The notes beneath the pieces were generated by a model. It searched no databases and was not told the DNA's origin. It was given only the letters and a program-made list of their open reading frames with translations. Shown here piece after piece: positions 51,602-60,604 of a stretch of DNA of 64,000 nucleotides. The DNA is taken from NCBI GenBank assembly GCA_012729835.1, contig JAAYCK010000002.1, positions 22,508 through 86,507 of the forward strand, written 5' to 3'. Source of the stretch: Syntrophomonadaceae bacterium (GTDB taxonomy: Bacteria; Bacillota; Syntrophomonadia; Syntrophomonadales; Syntrophomonadaceae). The first letter of the stretch is position 1; every line of letters begins with the position of its first letter. The position numbers and the translations under genes are program-made.

Positions 51602-53503
51602 TTACTTGCCCTTTACTCGCATGTCGCCTACCCGAACGGTGAAACGAACCCTATCATAATATTCTATCAGAGGCAGGGCATACTTTCGAGAGGTTCCTAA
51701 TAAATCTCTTGCCGTTGCCAGACTGAGCTCCCGCTCCTTTTCAAAATAACGGGCCAAACGTTCCTTGCCTTCTTCAATCGCCGCGGCAGCGAAAACGATC
51801 TCCTGATTTATTCGTATCAAATCGCCCCGCTCCAGTAGATACGACACAATTTCAGTGAATTCCGGTTCCTTAAGCCCCAGAGCCGTTTTCATCTCCTCGG
51901 GAGAAGGTGGGGTGAAAAGCTGCTCGCTCATTTGCTTCATAATCCCGCTGATAACAGCCTGTTCCCGGTCGCCGGGCATCGGCTGGTAACCTGCCAACAT
52001 CAGCGCGTTATTGCGGCTGGTGATGCTGCCTCCGTCCTCCAGTTGCTTCAGCACCAGGGTAAAGGTTTTCGGGTTGAACTGCTTGAAAGAGCGGCTGCGG
52101 ATGTCTTCGCGGGGATATCCGGGGCGCAAGGGATACTGCTTATGATAAGCGGTCAGTGTATTAACTATCTTCTCCTCAATTGACCCGAGTCCCAGGGTGC
52201 TGATATAACCCTGGTCTTTCAGTTCAACGATCTTTTCATCGTCCATCAGCAGCGCTAGGTCATCTTTCAGATCCTTTTCCTCCTGCCCGGTGCGGCGTGC
52301 CAATTCCCCGGCTGTAAGCACCGTCTCCGCGCTGGCTTCTAGCTCATGCAGAAGAATATCATAAAGGGTGCCCTCTTCCTTAATAGCCAGCTCATCGAGG
52401 ACGTCCTCGCGAAAACGCTTCTGTTTGGCTGCCGCGGGGTCGATAACCGTCCCACCCCCAATAGTGGTAACCGGTGAATAGTAACGTATAACGAAACGGT
52501 CGCCTTTGGCAGCTACCACCGGTTTTTCCATGACCAATTGGGCATAGGCCTCTTCTCCTGGCAGCAATTCATCCCGATCCAGCAGGACTACTCGGCCCAG
52601 GGTCTCGTCAGTCCCCAGGTGGAAGCGGACCCGATTCCAGTTTTTCAGGCTGCGCGGGCTGGAACTAAGCAAACGCAGGCGGGTGTCGATGCGGTAGCTG
52701 GTGCCCAAATAACCGGGACTAGCCAGAAGATAACCCCTTTTTATCTCAGCTAATTCGATGCCCTGCAGGTTGACTGCCACCCGCTGGCCGGCATAGGCAA
52801 TGTCCACCTTTTCGTTATGCACCTGCAGGGTTCTTATCCGAACTGTCTTGCCTACTGGCATGAGTTCAAGATTGTCACCAACTTTTAGCTGACCTGACCA
52901 CAGGGTACCGGTGACTACCGTGCCAAAACCGGATATAGTGAATACCCGGTCGATCGGCAGTCGGGCCTGCCCGAACACCGGTTTTTCTACAATTTCCCCG
53001 GCTAGCTTCTCGATTTCCTGGAGCAATTCCGGCAGCCCCTCCCCACGGGGAGCAGATACAGCTAGAATTGGGGCTCCGCGTAATATTGTCTTATCCATAT
53101 ATTCGCGGACTTCTTCTTCCACCAGGGCCAGCCAGTCCTCGTCCACCAGGTCTTTCTTGGTCAGTACAATGATGCCCTTGTCTACCCCCAGCAGTTCTAT
53201 GATGTCCATATGTTCGCGTGTTTGGGGCATTACACCCTCATCAGCGGCAATGGTCAACAGTACGATATCAATCCCAAAGGCTCCGGCCAGCATATGCCGT
53301 ATAAAGCGTTCATGCCCAGGCATATCGACGATGGCCGCCATTTGTCCGCTGGGCAGGGTAAAGGGCGCGAAACCCAATTCTATTGATATGCCCCGTTCCT
53401 TCTCTTCCTTAAGGCGGTCAGTATCTATTCCGGTCAAGGCTTGCACCAGGGTGGTCTTGCCGTGGTCAATATGCCCCGCCGTACCAATGATAAATCTGTT
53501 CAT
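51602..53503 (-). CDS. selB: Selenocysteine-specific elongation factor SelB
   Basis: A 633-aa protein, full length for the family. G1 is IGTAGHIDHGKTTLVQALTG, the switch and G3 are ERGISIELGFAPF and DMPGHERFIRHMLAGAFGID, G4 is VLTKKDLV. Beta-barrel domains 2 and 3 follow (DRVFTISGFGTVVTGTLWSG). The C-terminal 250 residues carry four winged-helix domains that bind the SECIS hairpin (LGTSRKYALPLIEYYDRVRF at the end). It delivers Sec-tRNA to UGA codons. It lies 291 bases downstream of selA on the same strand. Confidence 0.97.
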   Translation of the reverse strand: MNRFIIGTAGHIDHGKTTLVQALTGIDTDRLKEEKERGISIELGFAPFTLPSGQMAAIVDMPGHERFIRHMLAGAFGIDIVLLTIAADEGVMPQTREHMDIIELLGVDKGIIVLTKKDLVDEDWLALVEEEVREYMDKTILRGAPILAVSAPRGEGLPELLQEIEKLAGEIVEKPVFGQARLPIDRVFTISGFGTVVTGTLWSGQLKVGDNLELMPVGKTVRIRTLQVHNEKVDIAYAGQRVAVNLQGIELAEIKRGYLLASPGYLGTSYRIDTRLRLLSSSPRSLKNWNRVRFHLGTDETLGRVVLLDRDELLPGEEAYAQLVMEKPVVAAKGDRFVIRYYSPVTTIGGGTVIDPAAAKQKRFREDVLDELAIKEEGTLYDILLHELEASAETVLTAGELARRTGQEEKDLKDDLALLMDDEKIVELKDQGYISTLGLGSIEEKIVNTLTAYHKQYPLRPGYPREDIRSRSFKQFNPKTFTLVLKQLEDGGSITSRNNALMLAGYQPMPGDREQAVISGIMKQMSEQLFTPPSPEEMKTALGLKEPEFTEIVSYLLERGDLIRINQEIVFAAAAIEEGKERLARYFEKERELSLATARDLLGTSRKYALPLIEYYDRVRFTVRVGDMRVKGK

Positions 53504-53525
53504 AATCGAGCCTCCATAGGGCTTT

Positions 53526-53789
53526 TAATAGACGCAGGCAGCTGCGCTGCACGCAGATTTTTTTATAACTTACGCTGATTTTTCTGTGCAACTAGGTCAT
53601 GGTTTTTAATGAATTAACTTTTGCAGTTGCCTGGTTATTGCGAAGCATAAGATTGCCGCTGCGCCCGTAATGGCAAGGGTAATGTCGCCCTCAAGCCAAT
53701 GTTTTTTGCTATCGTAGTTTTTACGATACCAGGTCATTAAAATTCTGCGTTACTCATAAAAAATCTGCGTCCTTCTGCGTCTATCGTCC
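53526..53789. repeat. Dispersed element A3 with nested C-type motif
   Basis: TAATAGACGCAGGCAGCTGC on the left and CTGCGTCTATCGTCC on the right are inverted ends. AGATTGCCGCTGCGCCCGTA (53650-53673), a C-family motif, lies inside. The whole space between selA and selB is this element. Confidence 0.6.
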
Positions 53790-53794
53790 CTGTC

Positions 53795-55195
53795 CTATTT
53801 TACACTCAGCACCTCGGCCAGGAGTTTGGCGATGGTCTGTGCGTCATCATTAAGTAAGGTGCGGACGCTGATGGTCAGGCGGTCTTCCTGGCGGCGGGTG
53901 ACTACCGCTGGTTCGGTCTGCCGCAGCTTCCTGGCTACTTCCTCCAGGCTGATACCCTTGAACTTTATCTCTACTCCATATCCCCTGATTTTGTGGGTGG
54001 GGTAGGCACCGCCGCCTACCATGTCCTCCAGGGGAATTAACTCGATGAGTTCCACTCGTTTATGGTTGCCAATGCTACTGGTTATCCGCGCATGAAGTTC
54101 CTCGGCCTGCTGCTGCAATAGTTCTTCCGTTCTGGCCAGCATGGCGATCACCGGTATATTATTTTCCGGGTCACCAGCCAGGAACTCGATGAGTGTGCCT
54201 TCCAAAGCGGCAATAGTCAGCTTGTCTACCCTTAGGGCACGGGTAAGCTGATTTTTCTTCATGGCATCGATAAGATGCTTGCGTCCCACGATTATGCCCG
54301 CCTGTGGCCCACCCAGCAGTTTGTCGCCGCTGAAGGTCACCACATCCACTCCGGCTTTAATACAGGCTTGGACGGTAGGCTCTTCTTCCAACCCCCAGCC
54401 GCTTGGAGAGAGCAGTATTCCGCTGCCCAGATCCTGCATCACCGGCAAGCTGGTCTCCTCTCCTAGAGCAACCAGTTCTTCCAGCGTCACTTCTTCGGTA
54501 AACCCGATTATCTTGTAATTTGAGGTATGCGCGGCAAAAAGCAGTCCTGTTTGATCAGTTATGGCATTTCGAAAATCTGCTATGTAGGTCTTGTTGGTGG
54601 TGCCTACTTCGACCAGCTTCGCTCCGCTAAGCTTCATTACTTCTGGGATGCGGAAGGCTCCGCCAATCTCTACTAACTGCCCCCGGGAAACAATTACCTC
54701 GCGGGATGCCGCCAGGGTTGACAAGCCCAGCAATACGGCCGCCGCGTTATTATTCACCACCAGAGCCGCTTCCGCTCCGGTGAGTTCCTGCAGCAAGGCT
54801 TCCACATGCGTATAGCGTGAACCCCGCTCGCCTCGTTCCAGATCCATTTCTAGATTGTTATAGGTTCCCGCCATTTCCTGCATATAATGGAGCGCCCGGT
54901 TGCCCAGCGGTGCCCGTCCCAGGTTGGTATGCAGAACCACCCCAGTAGCATTTATTACTCTGACTAGAGTACCCTGACTGGCCTCCTCGGCCAGTCGCCC
55001 TAGTTTGCCAACGACCTCCTTAAGTATCTGTGCGCGTTCGAGACTTTGCCCCGACGCCCGGATCTCTTTCCGCTGCTGGTCCAGGGTTCTCCTCACCAGT
55101 TGGACAACAAATTCCCGGTTGTATTTTTCTATTAGCTTAGTCACCGGTTTCTGCGCCAGTATCTCATCAACCGCGGGAATATTCTTAAGGCCCAA
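53795..55195 (-). CDS. selA: L-seryl-tRNA(Sec) selenium transferase
   Basis: A 466-aa PLP enzyme from TTG 55195, behind GGGGGG. N-terminal domain: IPAVDEILAQKPVTKLIEKY. Core: RVINATGVVLHTNLGRAPLG, TGAEAALVVNNNAAAVLLGL and the PLP Lys292 in VTFSGDKLLGGPQAGIIVGR. It converts Ser-tRNA-Sec to Sec-tRNA-Sec using selenophosphate from SelD. It lies upstream of selB on the same strand, the usual order. Confidence 0.97.
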   Translation of the reverse strand: MGLKNIPAVDEILAQKPVTKLIEKYNREFVVQLVRRTLDQQRKEIRASGQSLERAQILKEVVGKLGRLAEEASQGTLVRVINATGVVLHTNLGRAPLGNRALHYMQEMAGTYNNLEMDLERGERGSRYTHVEALLQELTGAEAALVVNNNAAAVLLGLSTLAASREVIVSRGQLVEIGGAFRIPEVMKLSGAKLVEVGTTNKTYIADFRNAITDQTGLLFAAHTSNYKIIGFTEEVTLEELVALGEETSLPVMQDLGSGILLSPSGWGLEEEPTVQACIKAGVDVVTFSGDKLLGGPQAGIIVGRKHLIDAMKKNQLTRALRVDKLTIAALEGTLIEFLAGDPENNIPVIAMLARTEELLQQQAEELHARITSSIGNHKRVELIELIPLEDMVGGGAYPTHKIRGYGVEIKFKGISLEEVARKLRQTEPAVVTRRQEDRLTISVRTLLNDDAQTIAKLLAEVLSVK

Positions 55196-55273
55196 TTTGT
55201 TACCCCCCGCTCACTTATAACTTTTCCATATTATACATCACTTATCACCGGTTACACTAATTTATAGCCATTT

Positions 55274-56425
55274 TTACCAGCTGTTTTGCAGTAACTTACT
55301 AAATACCTTGCCTATTAGTGCCACAATTATAACGACGCCCAAAATCCCGAACAACGGGTAGATGCGCCCCACCAGTCCGGCAAAACTTTGCGAAGCTACC
55401 GGCAGAGCCAGGGTCATACACAAAGCCAGACAGGGCCCATACGCCAGTCCGGTCATGCTGGAAAAGCGCTGGGCAAAACCATAGGCATTGGCGATGGCAG
55501 TAGTCAGTATTCCCATCCATAGAACCAGGGTGTACACATGTTTTGCCTGTAGCGAAATATTACCAGCTACATAAAGCATAGGCACCTGATAATGAAATAC
55601 ATCAGGCAGATATCGAACTAGCGCCAGGTAATTCAGCACTACCAGCAGGCCCAGCACCAAACCGCCGCCCATCGCGCCCCGGATGCCCGCAGAGCGTTCA
55701 GTTACCGTCTGATACTCAGTCAAAACCACCATGGCCAGGGCAAAATTGTAGGCTACATAGAGCACACTGGATAGTGCCCAAAAACGCGGATCGGCCGGGC
55801 AGTTTATCATCGCTGTAGCCTGCGTTGGCTCTCCCTTTGCCATAAGAACCGCCCAGGCCGATATAGCTGTGAGCAGTATCACTTTGGCGGGTACCAGCAG
55901 ATTATAGGACCTGATCAGTCCACGTTTGCCGGTGGCCAGTAGAATTACTACCAAGAGATAGGCCGTTAGTATACCAGCGTTTTTCGGCAAATACAGATGT
56001 TCGTAAAAAACGGCTCCACTGGCTGATAGCATGGTACTGATACCGAGAAATAGAAACCCGGCCAGAGCGAGATCCACTGCCTTTCCCCACCGGGGTCCCA
56101 TCAGGTAGAACAGCAGTTCCTGATAATTGGAGATTCCCTCCCGGTGGGCCAAATGCAGCAATAGACCGCCACAGCAGGTAAACAACAACATTGCTAAAAT
56201 GGCTCCGCGGCTGCCATTATCGCCGTAGACAACAAAGAACTGCACTATTTCCTGGCCGGAAGCAAAACCTGCACCAATTACCGCTCCCAGAAATCCCATC
56301 ACCAGAATCCAGGCGGAACCCTGCCCAATAATGCTGCCCTTTGTCCGAACTCCTGATTGCTCCCGCTTGCGGCTACGTCCGTTAGCCTGATGTCTTATAA
56401 TACTGCTCCAGGTATAGATCAACAA
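55274..56425 (-). CDS. YkvI-type membrane permease
   Basis: A 383-aa protein with about ten membrane segments, from TTG 56425 behind GAGGGG. The first 35 residues are polar and Arg-rich, an unusual extension, so a later start near residue 35 is possible. VMGFLGAVIGAGFASGQEIV is the YkvI signature (GAGFASGQE). The family is APC-like with unknown substrate. Confidence 0.8.
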   Translation of the reverse strand: MLIYTWSSIIRHQANGRSRKREQSGVRTKGSIIGQGSAWILVMGFLGAVIGAGFASGQEIVQFFVVYGDNGSRGAILAMLLFTCCGGLLLHLAHREGISNYQELLFYLMGPRWGKAVDLALAGFLFLGISTMLSASGAVFYEHLYLPKNAGILTAYLLVVILLATGKRGLIRSYNLLVPAKVILLTAISAWAVLMAKGEPTQATAMINCPADPRFWALSSVLYVAYNFALAMVVLTEYQTVTERSAGIRGAMGGGLVLGLLVVLNYLALVRYLPDVFHYQVPMLYVAGNISLQAKHVYTLVLWMGILTTAIANAYGFAQRFSSMTGLAYGPCLALCMTLALPVASQSFAGLVGRIYPLFGILGVVIIVALIGKVFSKLLQNSW

Positions 56426-56595
56426 TCATACCCCTCTTTTGTTTCGAAATCTATTTACATAAATATTCCTCTCGGCTGGTAAATACAGCATAAAAATATT
56501 GCCAGGCGTCAAGAATATTCGCTAGGGAGGTTTATCACCTTCCCTGCATCTTTAATTCTAAAGAATATTATGGTAAATAAGGGGGATGTTGTTTT

Positions 56596-57186
56596 ATGCT
56601 GGGCCAGGTTAACCGGGTTGAAGATAAGTTTTCCTGTCATTATGAGGCTCCGCAGTGTTTAATGGATTTACAGAAGGTTATACATGGTAATCTGCTGGAA
56701 CTCAATTCTTCTTGTTCACGCACTATCGTCTACCTGTGCATTGGAACTGACCGTGCTACCGGTGATTGCCTGGGGCCTTTGGTTGGAAGCCGCTTGCAGA
56801 ATTATCTGCCGAATGCTGAAGTTTACGGCACTTTGCAGCAACCTGTTCATGCTGTCAATCTGGAACAGGTAATGTCTGATCTGACTCGGAAGCATGCGGA
56901 TCCACTAGTCATAGCTATCGATGCCTGTTTGGGTAATGTAGACCGTATAGGATTCGTCAATGTTCGCAAAGGTAGCTTAAAACCCGGGTCGGCGATGAAT
57001 AAGAGCCTTCCTGCGGTAGGAGATTTCCACATATCTGGAGTGGTGAATGTCGGAGGGTATTTCGAACACATGGTTTTGCAGAATACAAGACTGTTTATCG
57101 TTTATAAGATGGCGGACATTATTACCAAGAGCCTTTACTTGGCTCAATACCGGTTTCACCGTCAACGCGAACAACTTATGCTATAG
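56596..57186 (+). CDS. yyaC: YyaC-type sporulation protein (DUF1256)
   Basis: A 196-aa protein. IVYLCIGTDRATGDCLGPLV, GSRLQNYLPNAEVYGTLQQP and PLVIAIDACLGNVDRIGFVN are the DUF1256/YyaC family, related in fold to the germination protease Gpr. The role in spores is not known in detail. The gene stands alone on the plus strand, as near the origin in Bacillus, and overlaps the end of the convergent phosphoribosyltransferase by 11 bases. Confidence 0.9.
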   Translation: MLGQVNRVEDKFSCHYEAPQCLMDLQKVIHGNLLELNSSCSRTIVYLCIGTDRATGDCLGPLVGSRLQNYLPNAEVYGTLQQPVHAVNLEQVMSDLTRKHADPLVIAIDACLGNVDRIGFVNVRKGSLKPGSAMNKSLPAVGDFHISGVVNVGGYFEHMVLQNTRLFIVYKMADIITKSLYLAQYRFHRQREQLML

Positions 57187-57808
57187 TCCGCTTCAGAATA
57201 TCCACTACTTGTTCATCGTCTACCGAAGCAAAATCTTCGTAGAATTGGCCTACTGCATAAAAGTTTTCAGGCTTTTCAAGCACTATCATCTGCTCAACCA
57301 CCTCGGAAAGATCCAGATAAGCACTACGCGAACTGACCGGCGCAGCGATGATAACTCCAGCGGTATCCTGACGATTGAGGTAGCTGATAGCAGCCTTCAG
57401 TGTAAACCCGGTAGCTATCCCGTCGTCAACCAAGAGGACCTTTTTATCCTTCAGATCAATGGGCGGCCGTTGGCTGCGATAGTAATTCAATCTTTCATTG
57501 ATACCTTGGCGTACCTGTTCAGCCAATCGATTTACCGCCGTCATATCAGTATCGATCAAGTCACGAACCCGTTCATGGATAAGTATCTCTCCATCTGGGG
57601 CCACCGCCCCTACGGCATATTCCTCCCAATTGGGTGAGCTTACCTTACGGGCCAGCACCACATCCATGCCCCGGTTAAAGTAATCGGCAACAGCTTCGGC
57701 TATAACCGCTCCTCCCCGAGGTACTCCAAGTACAACATCAAAATCCACCGCCTGCTTTTCCAGAGCTTGAGCTAACAGATACCCGGCTTCTCTTCGGTTC
57801 TTAAACAT
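57176..57808 (-). CDS. Phosphoribosyltransferase family protein
   Basis: A 210-aa protein. The PRPP-binding loop is VLLVDDGIATGFTLKAAISY; the N-terminal GVPRGGAVIAEAVADYFNRG and LARKVSSPNWEEYAVGAVAP match the family of predicted phosphoribosyltransferases often annotated as dienelactone-linked. The base or substrate is not known. It lies ahead of the bactofilin gene on the same strand. Confidence 0.85.
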   Translation of the reverse strand: MFKNRREAGYLLAQALEKQAVDFDVVLGVPRGGAVIAEAVADYFNRGMDVVLARKVSSPNWEEYAVGAVAPDGEILIHERVRDLIDTDMTAVNRLAEQVRQGINERLNYYRSQRPPIDLKDKKVLLVDDGIATGFTLKAAISYLNRQDTAGVIIAAPVSSRSAYLDLSEVVEQMIVLEKPENFYAVGQFYEDFASVDDEQVVDILKRTIA

Positions 57809-57873
57809 AGCACTCCCTCCAGTCCAAAAATTATTAAATCAGTGGTTTTGAATAATAATATGTGCTCATGGCC

Positions 57874-58302
57874 TCAGTATGTCTTGTTTTCCTGTTGCCG
57901 TTTGGCAGTTTGCCGGGCTTCAAAATCAGGCTTAGTGACCTGCCCCACCATCCGTGAACTTCCATCCAGGATGCCGCCTTCCTCAATGGTGAGAATACTG
58001 CAGGTTACCTCCCCCTTAAAATATCCGTTGGCTGTGATCTCGAACCTGCCACTGGCTACAACATTGCCCTCCACTCGGCCGGCTACTATTAAGTTGTCAA
58101 CCTTGACTTCACCCTTGATGCGACCCTTTTCGCCCAGAATCACATCTCCTTTGATATTTAGTTTGCCATCCACCCCACCGTCTATACGCAAAGATCCCTG
58201 TGATATTATATCTCCCTTGATCTCAACTCCGTGGGCGATAACGCTCTCAATATCTTGATACGCCTTCTTGCGACCAAATATGATACTCACCTCCCTCACC
58301 AA
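57874..58302 (-). CDS. Bactofilin
   Basis: A 142-aa protein of the polymer-forming bactofilin family (DUF583). Repeats of G-x-I-x-G type give a beta-helix: VIAHGVEIKGDIISQGSLRI, DGGVDGKLNIKGDVILGEKG and RIKGEVKVDNLIVAGRVEGN. It forms filaments, here probably with the M23 peptidase encoded 290 bases upstream, a pair that shapes the wall in other bacteria. The start is unsure: the strong GGGAGG lies inside the frame after TTG 58302, and no standard codon is well placed after it. Confidence 0.88.
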   Translation of the reverse strand: MVREVSIIFGRKKAYQDIESVIAHGVEIKGDIISQGSLRIDGGVDGKLNIKGDVILGEKGRIKGEVKVDNLIVAGRVEGNVVASGRFEITANGYFKGEVTCSILTIEEGGILDGSSRMVGQVTKPDFEARQTAKRQQENKTY

Positions 58303-58307
58303 TAATT

Positions 58308-58580
58308 AACCACTGATAACCACTGCGACCTTAACGGCACCCGCCAGGGTGTATCGCGACCGCAATGCCACCATAAGCTTGCATCGTTGCACTCTGGAGT
58401 GTTGTACCCGAAGGTTGATTATAAGTGATTAACTCAGATTAGCTATGCAGACCCCCGCCGTGTCTTTGCGAGCGCAGCGAAGCAATCTTTAACCCATATA
58501 AGCCCCAGAGAACCTCGCCGTGTCCCCGCCATTCTGCGCAGATTTTTAATACCATTATAAAAATCTGTGGTTCATCTTCC
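58308..58580. repeat. Dispersed element B3 with nested C-type motif
   Basis: ACCACTGATAACCACTGCG on the left and AAAAATCTGTGGTTCATC on the right are inverted ends of the CACAGAT family. TCTTTGCGAGCGCAGCGAAG (from 58462) is a nested C-type motif. The gene-free region between the bactofilin and M23 genes is all this element. Confidence 0.55.
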
Positions 58581-58591
58581 CCGGGAACCCC

Positions 58592-59503
58592 CTACGGCAA
58601 ATATATCAGGGGGTCCACCGGACTGCCGTTTTTCATTATTATAAAGTGCAAATGCGGGCCGGTACTGGCTCCGGTACTGCCCATACGCGCTATTTGCTCT
58701 CCCTTTTTGACCGTCTCTCCTTGTTTCACCATGAAGGCTGATAAATGTCCGTATTCACTAGTGAACCCATGTCCGTGATCGATAATGACCATCCGACCAT
58801 ATCCCGCTTTCCAGTTAGCAAAAACTACGCGCCCATCGCCGGCAGCAAGGATCGGCGTACCTGAGTAGTTGGCAATATCCAACCCATTATGATAACTCTC
58901 TTTGTTGCCACGGCGCAGCGGCGAATCACGGTACCCGTATTCCGAACTCAGTTCCCCGGTCGTCGGCCAGAGATTGGGTATACACCTGAAGTAATCACTA
59001 TTTCTGCTTACCTTAGCTAATAGCTCGTCCAACTCTTTTTCCTGGCGATCCAATGCGCTAATCATTAGCTGAGTCTGTTTCAACATGTCGCTGTTTGCTC
59101 CAGCAGGAACTGGCACGTCCACCCCGCCCTTACCCCCGCGGGAAGGAGTCCGGGTAACCGTGGGTTCAGTCTTTATACCCATCATCTTCTTCACTTGTTC
59201 CTGCTTATCAGCAATCGCTTCCTGCTTTTTCTCTATCTGCTCCAATTGTGATCGAACATCCTGGACTTGGCGTTCCTTCTGCTCGTTTTCCGCTTTGATT
59301 GCTTTAACATTATTGATCGTAGCCAGGTTGGTTGAGAATATGTACGTCAATGCCAGGAAAGCTATAACTATGATCCCCAGAGCCAGTCCAGCACCCGTTA
59401 CCAGCCGCCTCGGGATATCTCCTCTGATAGGCCTGGCTGTAGTGCTGGGAATAACGATGAATGAAAGCCGACCCGAGTCCATATTCTTTCTCTTCTTAGC
59501 CAT
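58592..59503 (-). CDS. M23-family peptidoglycan peptidase with membrane anchor
   Basis: A 303-aa protein. A membrane helix at residues about 34-55 (VTGAGLALGIIVIAFLALTY) is followed by a coiled coil (about 65-110). The LytM domain has zinc ligands in YHNGLDIANYSGTPILAAGD (His, Asp), HGHGFTSEYGHLSAFMVKQG and TGPHLHFIIMKNG. The active His pair is complete, so it should cleave peptide cross-links. It lies upstream of the bactofilin gene, from which an element separates it. Confidence 0.9.
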   Translation of the reverse strand: MAKKRKNMDSGRLSFIVIPSTTARPIRGDIPRRLVTGAGLALGIIVIAFLALTYIFSTNLATINNVKAIKAENEQKERQVQDVRSQLEQIEKKQEAIADKQEQVKKMMGIKTEPTVTRTPSRGGKGGVDVPVPAGANSDMLKQTQLMISALDRQEKELDELLAKVSRNSDYFRCIPNLWPTTGELSSEYGYRDSPLRRGNKESYHNGLDIANYSGTPILAAGDGRVVFANWKAGYGRMVIIDHGHGFTSEYGHLSAFMVKQGETVKKGEQIARMGSTGASTGPHLHFIIMKNGSPVDPLIYLP

Positions 59504-59578
59504 ATCTCCCTCAACAAAGTCATTTTACTTAATATTATCAACATATATTTTGTTTGTAAAACCTGTCCAGGTATCAGA

Positions 59579-59594
59579 TGTTTCACGTGAAACA
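59579..59594. other. parS: parS site
   Basis: TGTTTCACGTGAAACA is a perfect 16-bp palindrome identical to the consensus bacterial parS. It lies 123 bases downstream of parB, where ParB would load for chromosome segregation. Confidence 0.95.
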
Positions 59595-59662
59595 TTAAAT
59601 TGCTATGACCTGGATTAAACTCTAGTTGCATTCTCGCTTACTATCCCTAAACTAAGATTAGA

Positions 59663-59692
59663 ACAGGGAGCCTTATTCTTCTGACTCCCTGC
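59663..59692 (-). terminator. Possible terminator after parB
   Basis: CAGGGAG and CTCCCTG form a 7-bp stem with a 12-base loop and moderately T-rich downstream bases. It is 25 bases after the parB stop. The weak T-tract lowers confidence. Confidence 0.45.
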
Positions 59693-59716
59693 TCGCCGAT
59701 TTTCAATCTACTTGAA

Positions 59717-60604
59717 TTACAAGCCCAGCAGGTCAATTATCCTGCTCAGGTCTTCATCGTTGTAATAGGAAATGGTTATCTTTCCGCCCTGTTGGGAGGG
59801 CTTTATGTCTACTTTTGTGCCCCAGCGTTCTTGCATTCTCTCTTCAAGTTCAATGATTTCCGGTCCGCGTCGCACCGATTCACTGACATTTCCTTCGCTA
59901 AGATCGATGATCTCTACCTTCTTAACCGTGCGGGTTGAAGATTTCTTCTGCCGCGCCTTTTCTTCAACAGCCCGGACTGATAGCCCCTGCTCTACAATCT
60001 GTTTAGCTACAGCAATCTGTTGATCGGCGCTGCCCATCGATAAAAGCGCTCGCGCGTGTCCCGCAGTGATCATGCCGCCGTCTATCATGTCTAAAACAGC
60101 CTCCGGCAGGTTCATTATGCGCATAGTATTTGTGACATGGGTGCGGCTTTTTCCTATCTTTTTTGACAACAACTCCTGGGTATAGCCGTAACGTTCTATC
60201 ATCTGACGGTATGCTCTTGCTTCTTCGGTCAATGATAGATCTTCGCGCTGGAGGTTTTCTATGAGTGATATCTCCGCTGCCTCAATATCATCAATCTCTT
60301 TAACCAGAACTGGTATCTGCTCTATGCCGATCATCTGGGCAGCTCGCCAGCGGCGTTCGCCGGCTATAATCTCATAATGTTTACCGCGTTTGCGGACCAG
60401 CAGGGGCTGCAAAACCCCGTGCTCTTGAAGTGAATCGGCTAGTTCCTGCAGTGCCTCGCTGTTAAACACTCGCCGTGGCTGGTCGGCTCTAGCCTTTATG
60501 TCTTTGATTTCTACCTCAATCACACGATCTTTATCACCGTCGTCCATCGCTCCGGCGAACAATGCGTCCAGCCCGCGACCCAACCCTCTCTCCTGCTTAG
60601 GCAC
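59717..60604 (-). CDS. parB: Chromosome-partitioning protein ParB (Spo0J)
   Basis: A 295-aa protein. MPKQERGLGRGLDALFAGAM is the N-terminal ParA-contact motif. IIAGERRWRAAQMIGIEQIP and ISLIENLQREDLSLTEEARA form the CTP-binding clamp (ParB/Srx boxes), followed by the helix-turn-helix LSKKIGKSRTHVTNTMRIMN. It binds parS, present just downstream, and spreads as a clamp. The start overlaps the end of parA by 8 bases. Confidence 0.96.
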   Translation of the reverse strand: MPKQERGLGRGLDALFAGAMDDGDKDRVIEVEIKDIKARADQPRRVFNSEALQELADSLQEHGVLQPLLVRKRGKHYEIIAGERRWRAAQMIGIEQIPVLVKEIDDIEAAEISLIENLQREDLSLTEEARAYRQMIERYGYTQELLSKKIGKSRTHVTNTMRIMNLPEAVLDMIDGGMITAGHARALLSMGSADQQIAVAKQIVEQGLSVRAVEEKARQKKSSTRTVKKVEIIDLSEGNVSESVRRGPEIIELEERMQERWGTKVDIKPSQQGGKITISYYNDEDLSRIIDLLGL

